A stretch of 64,000 nucleotides of DNA from UMGS1908 sp045655005 (GCA_045655005.1 JAZOOJ010000006.1:62001-126000); one strand, 5' to 3'; shown: positions 49,539 through 57,846, numbered from the stretch's first letter. Notes: a model not told the origin generated them from the sequence alone. Translations and numbers: made by a program.

Positions 49539-50181
49539 AACCTTTACCATATTTTGTTCTTTGTTGTTGATTTGTATGACAGCATTACTTTCGGCTTGTA
49601 AAAACGGCAAACCAACCGATTTTAATATTGAAAATGCAACAAGTATAATTACAAAATTAGAAACAGAAGATGATGTGTTTTTCAATGCAATATCTAATAA
49701 GTATAAAAATAATGCCAATTCACAAAAATTGGAGAATTTAATTATTACAATTGGAGAAATAAATGAAAGCATAAAGATTGTTGTATCAAACTTTACAACT
49801 TATAAGACAACGCTAAGTTCTGCTGAATATGCTGATATGTTTAGTTTTGATGAAAATTTTTTTAAATATGAAAAAGACGATCAAATCATAGATATTACAT
49901 TTTCAAAAGGCGAATGGATTTCGGTAAAGACACTTAATGCAAATACAGTTTGTTACATTGAGATAAAAAAGATTCAGAGTGGTAATTATGTGTCAAGATG
50001 CTTCATTAAAAATAGTGGATCAGATTACGGTGAAGAAATTTTATATTATTTTAATGGAAGTACGGGTAGGATAAGGTCTTTATCTTGCATAGAAACAAAA
50101 TCTAAGTCTATTTTTGATTATGAAGATTTGTCAACAACATTTGCCCAAGATGAGGGCAGTGGCTATTACTTTTTTACTTAG
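49525..50181 (+). CDS. Predicted lipoprotein of unknown function
   Basis: 218 aa with an N-terminal signal peptide and lipobox LLSAC (Cys25), so a membrane-anchored extracytoplasmic protein. The mature part is beta-rich and shows no motif I recognise; SRCFIKNSGSDYGEEILYYF is typical of its composition. Translationally coupled to the PH-like gene (14-base overlap), nine bases before the PAP2 gene. Confidence 0.75.
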   Translation: MKLNKTFTIFCSLLLICMTALLSACKNGKPTDFNIENATSIITKLETEDDVFFNAISNKYKNNANSQKLENLIITIGEINESIKIVVSNFTTYKTTLSSAEYADMFSFDENFFKYEKDDQIIDITFSKGEWISVKTLNANTVCYIEIKKIQSGNYVSRCFIKNSGSDYGEEILYYFNGSTGRIRSLSCIETKSKSIFDYEDLSTTFAQDEGSGYYFFT

Positions 50182-50190
50182 GAGAAAATT

Positions 50191-50793
50191 ATGTTATTTG
50201 AATTAAAAATTATTGAATGGTTGCAATCATTCTCTTGTACTGCATTAGACATTCTAACATCGCTAGCTTCTTATTTTTTTGATTATGCAATAATAATTGC
50301 AGTATTTTTCTTGTTTTACCTTAATAACAAAAAAGCATATGCATGGTTTTATGTTATAATCCAAGGCGTTGGAGCGATTGTGCAAAAGTTTGCAAAAATG
50401 GCATTTATGCGACCAAGACCACACGTCGCATCAGATACTATTGTTAGTATTTTAACATCGGAGGGGAGTGCTTTCCCAAGTGGCCATAGCGTTGCTGCAA
50501 TGGGTGTGTTTATGTTTGTTATGTTTTTCATTTATAGCGAAAACAGAAACAAAAATGAAAGAATTACTTTTACGGTTTTAGGTGCTTTTTATCTTTTGTT
50601 AAATATGTTCAATAGAATGTACTTGGGACAACATTATTTAACAGATATACTTGGCGGTTATCTTTTGATGATAGCTATATGTTCAATAAGTTATTTATTA
50701 TACAAACCATATTTAAAGAGCTATAATTTTGTTATGGCAAATTGTGAAAAGAGGTTGATAAAAAAGAAAGTAAGTGAGTCGAAAGAAAAGTAA
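50191..50793 (+). CDS. PAP2 superfamily membrane phosphatase
   Basis: A 200-aa polytopic protein with the three-part PAP2 active site: KMAFMRPRPH, PSGHSVAAMG and NRMYLGQHYLTDILGG. About five to six membrane helices. Members dephosphorylate phosphatidic acid, phosphatidylglycerophosphate or undecaprenyl pyrophosphate; which applies is not visible. Overlaps the next gene by 20 bases. Confidence 0.88.
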   Translation: MLFELKIIEWLQSFSCTALDILTSLASYFFDYAIIIAVFFLFYLNNKKAYAWFYVIIQGVGAIVQKFAKMAFMRPRPHVASDTIVSILTSEGSAFPSGHSVAAMGVFMFVMFFIYSENRNKNERITFTVLGAFYLLLNMFNRMYLGQHYLTDILGGYLLMIAICSISYLLYKPYLKSYNFVMANCEKRLIKKKVSESKEK

Positions 50794-51388
50794 TCCATTT
50801 ATTAAATTCTTATTTTTAGTTTTATTTGTTTTGTTGTTGCCACTGCTAATTTTAGAAATGATAATTAGCGGAATTATTAAGCGTGCAAAATATAATAGTT
50901 GGAAGAAGAAAAAATACTCAGCACAAGATTTTATAAACTCAGCAGAGATTGAATTTGTTGATGTTATGGAAGGCTATGTGTTTGAGCAATTTTTAAAGAC
51001 TTTATTTTTCTATTTAGGGTATGATGCTCTTGTTACCAAAAAATCGGGAGACTATGGTGCCGATGTCGTTCTGAAGAAAGACGGAAAGAAAATAGTTGTT
51101 CAGGCAAAAAGATATAATAAAAATGTAGGGTCTAAGGCAGTGCAAGAAATAGTTGTTGCAAAGAACCATTACAACGCAGATGAAGCTATGGTTGTTACAA
51201 ATAGTTATTTCACTAAGCAGGCTGAAGAAATAGCAGATGAAAATAGTGTTATATTAATAGATAGAAATGAACTAAAATCTTTAATGAATGAAGCAAAATA
51301 TAATATAGAAACTAATTATAATGTTGTGTCAGAAGAAAGTGATAATATAAATGAGAATTTTGACAGCAAGTATAAATTTAGAATTTAG
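50774..51388 (+). CDS. Membrane-anchored Mrr-type restriction endonuclease-like protein
   Basis: 204 aa starting with GTG 50774. One N-terminal membrane helix (FLFLVLFVLLLPLLILEMII) precedes a Mrr_cat domain: EGYVFEQFLKTLFFYLGY, KSGDYGADVVL and KIVVQAKRYNKNVGSKAVQEI give the D...QxK variant of the PD-(D/E)xK nuclease site, and VVTNSYFTKQAEEIA is the usual following block. No methyltransferase gene is nearby. It may cut foreign or damaged DNA at the membrane, but the role is unproven. Last gene of the argS-queH operon. Confidence 0.85.
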   Translation: MSRKKSNPFIKFLFLVLFVLLLPLLILEMIISGIIKRAKYNSWKKKKYSAQDFINSAEIEFVDVMEGYVFEQFLKTLFFYLGYDALVTKKSGDYGADVVLKKDGKKIVVQAKRYNKNVGSKAVQEIVVAKNHYNADEAMVVTNSYFTKQAEEIADENSVILIDRNELKSLMNEAKYNIETNYNVVSEESDNINENFDSKYKFRI

Positions 51389-51406
51389 ATTAGTATTTTT
51401 CAGATT

Positions 51407-51444
51407 AAAATTCATACACTAAAATAAGAGGTATGAATTTTTTT
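51407..51444 (+). terminator. Terminator of the argS-queH-Mrr operon, overlapping the start of the ytxC-like gene
   Basis: AAAATTCATAC (51407-51417) and GTATGAATTTT (51431-51441), 11-bp perfect stem, 13-base loop, T-run to 51444. The AAGAGG of the next gene lies in the loop and 3' arm and the ATG at 51433 lies in the 3' arm. Confidence 0.75.
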
Positions 51445-52188
51445 ATGAATGATTTTTGTATAATTTTTTCTAAACAAGATAATGATATATTTTTACATTT
51501 TTGGAAGAAGTTTGAGCAAGTTGCTGATAGGCTAAAAAGTGTTAACATAAGGAATGAAGAAGATTGCATAAAATTGTGTTTTTCTATTAAAAAATCGACC
51601 AAGGGCATTTTAGATCAAATTAAAACAAACCTTGCTGAAACTATCGTATTAAACTATAAGTATAAGTATATGACATCAAATTTGCAACTCCCAGATTCTT
51701 TTAAACAATATAAAGATGCTCTTTGTAAATCGCTTGCTGTATTTGACAGGGCCTCAGATATTTTAGAAGTTGAGTCGCTTTTAAACTTTACATCTTCGAT
51801 TAACATAGATTCTTTCTATATTTTTAAGCTGTCTACATTGCGTGCAAAATGGAAAGAGGTAACAGATTTATTTTTAGAAAATATGGCAAATATTTTATAC
51901 TCTAATAGTTATATTGAATTAATACGTTATTTAATTATGACGACAGAAAGCGATGGAGTAGAGGTGTTTGTGTATAAATATAATAATATAATTTATTTAA
52001 GAAACAAAGATGGTGCAGACTTGTCAGAGCCTATTGAAGTTAATGAAAACTATTTACCAGAGGTTGTAAGCGAATTAATTATGCTTGCACCAATGAACAT
52101 TTATTTAAAATACGATAGCAACAAGACAAAAGAATTGACTGAATTAATAATTGATTTATTTGCAGAAAAAGTAGTTGTGAATACTTGA
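51433..52188 (+). CDS. ytxC: YtxC-like putative sporulation protein
   Basis: A 251-aa soluble, helical protein with no catalytic motif. It lies directly upstream of thrS, the place of ytxC in Bacillus and many Clostridia, and has the same size and helical composition; sequence similarity is only my impression (SIKKSTKGILDQIKTNLAE; RYLIMTTESDGVEVFVYK). ytxC is annotated as a sporulation gene of unknown role. Starts at ATG 51433 or ATG 51445 are both possible; the first lies in the terminator stem of the upstream operon. No promoter of the vegetative type is evident before it. Confidence 0.6.
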   Translation: MNFFMNDFCIIFSKQDNDIFLHFWKKFEQVADRLKSVNIRNEEDCIKLCFSIKKSTKGILDQIKTNLAETIVLNYKYKYMTSNLQLPDSFKQYKDALCKSLAVFDRASDILEVESLLNFTSSINIDSFYIFKLSTLRAKWKEVTDLFLENMANILYSNSYIELIRYLIMTTESDGVEVFVYKYNNIIYLRNKDGADLSEPIEVNENYLPEVVSELIMLAPMNIYLKYDSNKTKELTELIIDLFAEKVVVNT

Positions 52189-52214
52189 CAAATAATTTCA
52201 GCCTAGTGTAAACT
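52185..52214 (+). promoter_or_regulatory. Promoter of thrS
   Basis: TTGACA (52185-52190), 18-base spacer, TAAACT (52209-52214), starting at the stop codon of the preceding gene. Confidence 0.7.
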
Positions 52215-52235
52215 TAACTAAAAGGTTTTTGCGTA

Positions 52236-52284
52236 AAAATTACATAAGAAGGGATAAGTTTAATTTATTAACTTATGTAATTTT
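52236..52284 (+). promoter_or_regulatory. thrS leader with two mutually exclusive hairpins
   Basis: AAAATTACATAAG (52236-52248) pairs with CTTATGTAATTTT (52272-52284), a perfect 13-bp stem with a 23-base loop. ATAAGTT (52254-52260) can instead pair with AACTTAT (52270-52276). The two compete for the same 3' segment. The leader from promoter to ATG is about 100 bases, too short for a T-box, and lacks the T-box core sequence. Confidence 0.55.
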
Positions 52285-52320
52285 CATATTAAAAAAGCAT
52301 TTGTTTTAGCAGGAGTAAAT

Positions 52321-54255
52321 ATGAAAATTGCTATAAAAGACAATATTGTGGCGGAGGTCGAAAAGGGAACGACCGTGGGTTCAGTTGCTGAATCTATTTC
52401 AAAGACTCTTGCAAAAAATATAATATGTGGGAAAATTAACGACAAGCTAGTTGATCTTGATGATAGTATTGGTAAAAATTGTAAACTTGAACTAATAACA
52501 ATAAAAGATGATGAGGCAATAAATATTTTAAATGAATCAGCCAGTCATATTTTAGCACAAGCAGTGAAGACAATTTATCCATCTGCAAAATTGGGGTTTG
52601 GCGGAGTTGATGATAATGGATTTTATTATGATTTCGAATTTAAGACAGAGATAACAGAAAGCGACTTGCCGACAATTGAAGACGAAATAAAAAGAATTGT
52701 AAAAGCTGGGTTTAAATTAACAAACAAAAAAATGACGGTTGAAGACGCTATTATTGCAATGTCAAATTCCGAAGAACATTACAAAATTGAGAAGTTAGAG
52801 GCAATTACAACAGATACAGTAGGCGTGTTTACGCAAGGGGATTTTATAGATTTCTGTGATCAACCACACATAAAATCTACGTCAATGCTTAAATATTTTA
52901 AGTTGACAGCAATTGAAGAGGTGTTTTATAAAGGGAAACTTAGCAATGATAAGTTGACTAGGATTTATGGATTTGCTTGTTTTAAGGCGAATCAATTTGA
53001 ATTTAAACTAAAAACGCTTGATGAAATAAAGAAAAGAGACCATTTAAAACTTGGTCAAGATATGGAATTATTTTTATTTAATAATGTGAGTAAAGGCTGT
53101 CCGTTTTGGCTTCCAAATGGTTGGACTCTATATAATACACTATTAAATTATTGCAGAGAGTTAAATGCGTTTTATGGATATGACGAAGTCAGTTCTCCGA
53201 CATTAAATGACAATCAATTAGCTATTGATAGTGGTCATTATTCATATCGCACAAGTGATATTTTTGAATTAAAGAATAAGAGTGGCGAGAATGATTACTC
53301 ATTAAAAACGGCAAATTGTCCAAATTCAATGTTGATTTACAAATCAAAAGAAAGAAACTTTAAAGATTTTCCGTTAAAATTTTTAGATTTTGGAATGTTG
53401 CATAGAAATATTGACGATTCAAAATTAAATGGGCTTTTTAATGTTAGAAGTATGTGTCAAGATGACGCTCATATTTTTGCAACAAAAAGTCAAATAGAAC
53501 AAGAGTTTTTAAATATTTTTGAGATGTGTGATAAGTTTTATAAGACTTTTGGAATTAAGTACGGCGTGGAATTATCAACTAGGCCAGATAATCATTTAGG
53601 AGATAATTTGGTTTGGGATTCTGCAGAGAGTATTTTAAAGTCAATATTGGATAACAGATTTGGTGATAATAAGTATAAAATAAACGAGGGGGATGGGTCT
53701 TTTTTTGGCCCAAGAATTGATATTGTTGTAAAGGATTCTTTGGGGCGTTCATGGAGAACTGGAACCTTTCAACTTGATATGCAACTACCGGAAAGGTTTG
53801 GACTAAGTTATATAGATGAAAAAGGGGAAAGACAAGTCCCAGTTTTAATACATCGAACAATTTTAGGAAGTATTGAAAGATTTATAGCGCTATTAATTGA
53901 ACATTTTGAAGGTAAATTTCCGTTCTGGATTTCTCCAATTCAGACAATCATTGTAACTAAAATGCCGGAGAGCGATAGTATAATAAAGAAATTAAAATTA
54001 GCATTGCAATCTATGGGTGTTAGGTGTAAAATTGTAAATGGGGAGTTTGGAATTGAGTTAAATAAAGAATTATTTCAAACCACAAAAGTGCCATATATCC
54101 TATCTGTTGACTCAAATCTTGTGAAAAAGCATAAGATTTTAGTTGAAGTACGAGGAGAAAAGCAAATTATATATGAAGCAACAATTAAGGACGTGCTTGA
54201 AAAAATCAACAAACAAAATAAATCAAGAGCATTGAATTTAATAAAAGAATTTTAA
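52321..54255 (+). CDS. thrS: Threonyl-tRNA synthetase
   Basis: A 644-aa class II synthetase: N-terminal TGS domain (VEKGTTVGSVAESISKTLAKN), editing domain (ESASHILAQAVKTIYPSAKLGFG; HxxxC-type elements), catalytic core with KGCPFWLPNGW, LLRNIDDS-like LHRNIDDSKLNGLFNVR, CQDDAHIF (zinc ligands Cys and His) and VLIHRTILGSIERF, and a C-terminal anticodon domain. Editing of Ser-tRNA(Thr) is expected. It follows the ytxC-like gene and has its own promoter and leader. Confidence 0.96.
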   Translation: MKIAIKDNIVAEVEKGTTVGSVAESISKTLAKNIICGKINDKLVDLDDSIGKNCKLELITIKDDEAINILNESASHILAQAVKTIYPSAKLGFGGVDDNGFYYDFEFKTEITESDLPTIEDEIKRIVKAGFKLTNKKMTVEDAIIAMSNSEEHYKIEKLEAITTDTVGVFTQGDFIDFCDQPHIKSTSMLKYFKLTAIEEVFYKGKLSNDKLTRIYGFACFKANQFEFKLKTLDEIKKRDHLKLGQDMELFLFNNVSKGCPFWLPNGWTLYNTLLNYCRELNAFYGYDEVSSPTLNDNQLAIDSGHYSYRTSDIFELKNKSGENDYSLKTANCPNSMLIYKSKERNFKDFPLKFLDFGMLHRNIDDSKLNGLFNVRSMCQDDAHIFATKSQIEQEFLNIFEMCDKFYKTFGIKYGVELSTRPDNHLGDNLVWDSAESILKSILDNRFGDNKYKINEGDGSFFGPRIDIVVKDSLGRSWRTGTFQLDMQLPERFGLSYIDEKGERQVPVLIHRTILGSIERFIALLIEHFEGKFPFWISPIQTIIVTKMPESDSIIKKLKLALQSMGVRCKIVNGEFGIELNKELFQTTKVPYILSVDSNLVKKHKILVEVRGEKQIIYEATIKDVLEKINKQNKSRALNLIKEF

Positions 54256-54282
54256 ATACAAAAGAAAAGGGGATTTTAAATT

Positions 54283-54816
54283 ATGTCAAATGGTAAAATT
54301 ATGCTAGATGCAGTTAGAGCAACTTTTCCAATTGTGGATAAATTATGTATAGCAAGTGCAGACGAGTGCGAAAATTTGTTGCAAACTTTTGAATTGTTGC
54401 CAGAAAAAGCAATTCAAAGAATTGTAAAAGATGGGCGAATTAAGTTAGATGGTGATACTGAGCAAACCGCAGGGGATATAACCGCAATTATAGTAGGACC
54501 AGAAAGCGATTTACTTTCAAGGAAAGGAACGATGAAAATTGCAATCAGAGGAAAGTTGTTTGGTGTGAAAAGTGATAATTCTCTCCATATTTATTGCGAT
54601 AACAGACCTATACCGGGGGCGGAGTATGAAGTTTTGCATTATTCAACCTCATGCACAGAGCCTGGACAAGGGTTAAAGTATAGTCATAGGAATATTTACT
54701 TAAATGTGGGAAAAGATGGTTTGTTATCTGTGCGCGAAGAAGTTACAGGCGATGTTAAAATGAGAGGGTTCACAAGAAGTGAGTATAGAAATAAGAACGC
54801 AGAAGAAAATGAATAA
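54283..54816 (+). CDS. Unrecognised 177-aa protein between thrS and infC
   Basis: A soluble protein without signal, membrane segment or known motif. The core is beta-rich: ITAIIVGPESDLLSRKGTM, KIAIRGKLFGVKSDNSLHIY and NIYLNVGKDGLLSVREEV; the tail is acidic and charged. It has a good AAGGGG ribosome-binding site, 27 bases after thrS, so it is probably co-transcribed with thrS. I do not know it from this locus in other Firmicutes. Confidence 0.65.
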   Translation: MSNGKIMLDAVRATFPIVDKLCIASADECENLLQTFELLPEKAIQRIVKDGRIKLDGDTEQTAGDITAIIVGPESDLLSRKGTMKIAIRGKLFGVKSDNSLHIYCDNRPIPGAEYEVLHYSTSCTEPGQGLKYSHRNIYLNVGKDGLLSVREEVTGDVKMRGFTRSEYRNKNAEENE

Positions 54817-54830
54817 TTTTTATAAAACGC

Positions 54831-54859
54831 TTGACAAAGTATAAAAAAAGTATTATTAT
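54831..54859 (+). promoter_or_regulatory. Promoter of infC-rpmI-rplT
   Basis: TTGACA (54831-54836), 17-base spacer, TATTAT (54854-54859). Confidence 0.75.
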
Positions 54860-54865
54860 ATAACA

Positions 54866-55015
54866 CGTGAAAACAAGTAGAAGTTTCTTCTCGCCAACCG
54901 AATGAAAGATTTTTGTTGGTCAATATGATTCCTTTTCAACTAATATACGGTTGAAATTTGATTGTGTTGAATTATGCGGAGTGAAACTTTTGGGTTTCAC
55001 TCTAATTTATTTTTT
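54866..55015 (+). promoter_or_regulatory. Structured infC leader ending in a terminator-like hairpin
   Basis: About 150 bases of untranslated leader. Visible elements: CCAAC/GTTGG, TTTCAAC/GTTGAAA, and a final GAGTGAAAC (54979-54987)/GTTTCACTC (54994-55002) stem with a TTTTGG loop followed by TAATTTATTTTTT. In Bacillus and Clostridia the infC operon is controlled by L20 binding its leader and promoting termination; position and layout fit such an L20-type attenuator, but I cannot confirm the L20-binding fold by eye. Confidence 0.65.
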
Positions 55016-55026
55016 GGAGGGATTTA

Positions 55027-55548
55027 ATTATCGCTAAAATAGAAACTGAAATCAATCACGATATTCAAGACAAAGAAGTTCGAGTAATTGGTCCAGACGG
55101 TGAACAACTTGGGATTATGAGCAGTATTGAAGCAAACAGACTTGCTGAACAACATGAATTAGACCTTGTTAAAATTTCACCAAACGCTGTTCCACCAGTA
55201 TGCAGAATTATGGATTATGGTAAGTATCGTTTTGATCAAGCAAAAAAATTAAAAGAAATCAAGAAAAGCCAAAAGATTATTGAAGTTAAAGAAATTCAAC
55301 TTTCAATGACAATCGAAATGCACGATATGGAAGTTAAGGCTAAACACGCTCAAAGATTTTTACAAAATGAAGATAAAGTAAGAGTCGTTTTAAGAATGCG
55401 TGGACGTCAACAAGCATATGCAAGCAAAGGTATTGAAATCGTTAATCAATTTTGTGGATTGGTTAGTGAATTTGGCGATAAAGAAAAAGAACCAAAAGTT
55501 GAAGGCAGAAATGTTGTAACAACACTTGTGCCAAAGAAAAAGAAATAG
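55027..55548 (+). CDS. infC: Translation initiation factor IF-3 (non-AUG start)
   Basis: 173 aa: N-terminal domain with EINHDIQDKEVRVIGPDGEQ and LVKISPNAVPPVCRIMDYGK, linker KYRFDQAKKLKEIKK, C-terminal domain KEIQLSMTIEMHD. The first in-frame ATG (55117) would delete 30 conserved residues. GGAGGG at 55016-55021 sets the start at ATT 55027 (five-base spacing), giving MIAKIETEIN; ATC 55030 is the alternative. IF-3 genes commonly use AUU-type starts, which allows IF-3 to repress its own translation. It heads infC-rpmI-rplT. Confidence 0.94.
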   Translation: MIAKIETEINHDIQDKEVRVIGPDGEQLGIMSSIEANRLAEQHELDLVKISPNAVPPVCRIMDYGKYRFDQAKKLKEIKKSQKIIEVKEIQLSMTIEMHDMEVKAKHAQRFLQNEDKVRVVLRMRGRQQAYASKGIEIVNQFCGLVSEFGDKEKEPKVEGRNVVTTLVPKKKK

Positions 55549-55567
55549 TTAAAAGGAGAACAAAATT

Positions 55568-55768
55568 ATGCCAAAGCAAAAAAATAACAGTGCAGCAAAG
55601 AAAAGATTTACAATTTTGAAATCTGGAAAAATCAAAAGAGCTAAGCAAAACAAGGCTCACATCTTAACAAAGAAAGAAACTTGCAGAACAAGAAAGTTGA
55701 GAAAGGGTGGATATGTTAGCGATGCTAACAAGAAAACCGTTCAAAAATTAGTAGGACACCAAGGCTAA
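55568..55768 (+). CDS. rpmI: 50S ribosomal protein L35
   Basis: A 66-aa basic protein: NSAAKKRFTILKSGKIKRAK and AHILTKKETCRTRKLRKGG are L35 signatures. Between infC and rplT as in nearly all bacteria. ATG behind AAAAGGAGA. Confidence 0.97.
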   Translation: MPKQKNNSAAKKRFTILKSGKIKRAKQNKAHILTKKETCRTRKLRKGGYVSDANKKTVQKLVGHQG

Positions 55769-55785
55769 GAAGGGGGTAAAAGGTA

Positions 55786-56142
55786 ATGAGAATTAAAAGA
55801 GGCGTTAACGCACACAAGAAAAGAATTAAAGTTTTCAAAGCTGCTAAGGGCTACAGAGGCTCAAAGAGCAAATTATACACACTTGCTAAACAACAACTAA
55901 TGAAGTCTGGTGTTTATGCATATGTTGGAAGAAAGAACAAGAAAAGAGATTTCAGAACTCTATGGATTGCAAGAATCAATGCAGAAGCAAGAGTTAATGG
56001 CTTAAGTTACAGCAAGTTCATTGACGGCGTTAAGAAGGCTGGTATTGAACTTGACAGAAAGTCACTTGCTGAAATCGCTGTTTCAGACAAGGCTACATTC
56101 GCTTCACTTTGCGACAACGCAAAGAAAGCACTTGCTAAGTAA
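55786..56142 (+). CDS. rplT: 50S ribosomal protein L20
   Basis: A 118-aa L20: KRGVNAHKKRIKVFKAAKGY, GRKNKKRDFRTLWIARINAE and NGLSYSKFIDGVKKAGIEL. It is required early in 50S assembly and, in relatives, represses its operon by binding the infC leader. ATG behind AGAAGGGGG. Confidence 0.98.
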   Translation: MRIKRGVNAHKKRIKVFKAAKGYRGSKSKLYTLAKQQLMKSGVYAYVGRKNKKRDFRTLWIARINAEARVNGLSYSKFIDGVKKAGIELDRKSLAEIAVSDKATFASLCDNAKKALAK

Positions 56143-56168
56143 TTTGAAATTTATTCAAAGGGAAAATA

Positions 56169-56936
56169 ATGAAAATTATTGAAAGTACAAATAATGCTTT
56201 AATAAAAAAATTTCGTTCGCTCTCGGTAAAGAAATACCGAGAGCAATTCTCTTTATTTATAATAGAGGGTGAAAAAGTAGTGAAAGAAAGTCTTCACTAT
56301 CCCGAACTATTAGAAACTCTTGTTGTAAATATAGAATTTAGAGAAAAATATGTAAATATAATTGAAAAATTTGACAGCAAGGTAGTATTGGTATCTAACG
56401 AGGTATATAAAAGCTTATCTAACACTGTTGAACCTCAAAACATTATGGCTATATGCAAATTTAAAAATGTAGATATAAGTCAATTTAATGCTGATAAAGT
56501 ATTAGTATTGGATAAACTACAAGATCCAGGAAATCTTGGAACAATTATAAGGTCTGCGGTTGCAAGTGGCTTTAATGATGTTATTTTAATAGATAGCGTT
56601 GATCCTTATAATGATAAAACTATAAGAAGTGCAAGTGGAACAATATTTTTCCCTAAATTTTATAAACTTTCAACAAACGAATTTATTAAGTTTACAAAAG
56701 AAAATGACTGTGATATAATTGTTGCCGAGGCTGGAAAACAATCAATATTTGATGCTGAATTACAAATACCAAATAAGTTTGCATTGGTTATTGGAAACGA
56801 AGGGAATGGCGTTTCGGAAACAGTATTGAATGCCAAAACTATGTCAATTTCAATTCCGATGGATAAAAGAGTAGAGTCGCTAAACGCAGGCGTAAGTGCA
56901 AGTATATTGATGTTTTTACTCGCAAATAAAAAATAA
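56169..56936 (+). CDS. SpoU/TrmH family RNA 2'-O-methyltransferase
   Basis: A 255-aa SpoU-type SAM methylase: N-terminal substrate-binding domain (VKKYREQFSLFIIEGEKVVKE), then the trefoil-knot catalytic domain with LDKLQDPGNLGTIIRSA, ALVIGNEGNGVSE and SISIPMDKRVESLNAGVSA. It should methylate a ribose in rRNA or tRNA; the site is not predictable. It follows rplT, where Firmicutes often have such a gene. Confidence 0.9.
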   Translation: MKIIESTNNALIKKFRSLSVKKYREQFSLFIIEGEKVVKESLHYPELLETLVVNIEFREKYVNIIEKFDSKVVLVSNEVYKSLSNTVEPQNIMAICKFKNVDISQFNADKVLVLDKLQDPGNLGTIIRSAVASGFNDVILIDSVDPYNDKTIRSASGTIFFPKFYKLSTNEFIKFTKENDCDIIVAEAGKQSIFDAELQIPNKFALVIGNEGNGVSETVLNAKTMSISIPMDKRVESLNAGVSASILMFLLANKK

Positions 56937-56978
56937 GGAGGGAAAGCCCGAAACATAAGACAAGGGCAAATGCAAAAG

Positions 56979-57701
56979 ATGAGCGGACATTCAAAGTTTC
57001 ATAATATTAAAAAGACAAAAGATAAAGCAGATGCAGCAAGGGCAAAGATTTTTACCAAGATTGGAAGAGAAATTGCTGTGGCTGTTAAGTTGGGTGGACC
57101 TGACCCGAATACAAATTCAAAACTTGCTGATATTATAAGCAAGGCAAAATCTAATAATATGCCAAATGATAACATTCAAAGAAGTATTAAAAAGGCCTCT
57201 GGTGAAACCAATATGGTTGATTATACAGATATGGTATATGAAGGCTATGGACCAGCAGGGGTTGCATTTATTGTTGAATGCTTAACAGATAATAAAAACA
57301 GAACTGCGGGCGATGTAAGACATCTTTTTGATAAGTCTGGCGGAAGTCTTGGAACAACAGGAAGCGTTTCATTTATGTTTAGCAGAAAAGGCGTGATTAT
57401 AATTGAAAAACAAAATGGTCTTGAAGAAGACAGAGTATTTGAAATTGCAATTGAAAGTGGAGCAGATGATGTTGTTACTGATGAAGATTGCTTTACAGTT
57501 TACACACCTACACAAAATTTAAACGACGTACAAAAGGCATTCGTTGATGCAGGTATTGAAGTAGCACATGCAGAAAGCGAGATGGTTCCATCAAACTACA
57601 TCGTTCCAACCGAAGACCAAATTTCTTCAATTGAAAAACTTATTGATGGACTTGAAGAACTTGACGATGTTCAAAATGTTTATCACAACGCTGATTTTTA
57701 A
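56979..57701 (+). CDS. yebC: YebC/TACO1 family protein
   Basis: A 240-aa YebC: SGHSKFHNIKKTKDKADAAR, NNMPNDNIQRSIKKASGE and YEGYGPAGVAFIVECLTDNK are signatures. The family acts as translation elongation helper at proline-rich stretches or as transcription regulator in different species. ATG 56979 gives the standard N-terminus; ATG 56970, nearer to AAGGG, is possible. A stronger AAGGAGGGA lies about 30 bases further upstream, unused by any evident frame. It precedes ruvCAB at a distance, the accessory lipoprotein gene standing between them. Confidence 0.94.
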   Translation: MSGHSKFHNIKKTKDKADAARAKIFTKIGREIAVAVKLGGPDPNTNSKLADIISKAKSNNMPNDNIQRSIKKASGETNMVDYTDMVYEGYGPAGVAFIVECLTDNKNRTAGDVRHLFDKSGGSLGTTGSVSFMFSRKGVIIIEKQNGLEEDRVFEIAIESGADDVVTDEDCFTVYTPTQNLNDVQKAFVDAGIEVAHAESEMVPSNYIVPTEDQISSIEKLIDGLEELDDVQNVYHNADF

Positions 57702-57714
57702 ATATATAACATAT

Positions 57715-57747
57715 AAAACGAGTGAAAATTTTCACTCGTTTTTTTCT
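57715..57747 (+). terminator. Terminator of the infC-yebC unit
   Basis: AAAACGAGTG/CACTCGTTTT with AAAATTTT in the centre, followed by a run of T. Confidence 0.9.
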
Positions 57748-57768
57748 TTATTTCAATGATGGCAAAAA

Positions 57769-57794
57769 TTATACGTTTATATGTATATTAGACG
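57769..57794 (+). repeat. Left arm of a 26-base inverted repeat, operator-like dyad
   Basis: The core TATACGTTTATATGTATA (57770-57787) is inverted at 57889-57906 with no mismatch over 18 bases; the full 26-base arms differ at two positions. Each core is itself a dyad, TATAC-N8-GTATA. This arm lies about 53 bases upstream of the -35 of the lipoprotein promoter. Confidence 0.7.
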
Positions 57795-57846
57795 AATAAA
57801 TTTTTTGATTTTTTTAAAACAATTTTTGATTTTTTTTGCTTTTTAT

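Noticed and set aside
56934..56978. Extra short gene behind the strong AAGGAGGGA before yebC
   Set aside because: No ATG, GTG or TTG start lies at a usable distance; the site may be a relic or act across a small GCCC/GGGC hairpin.
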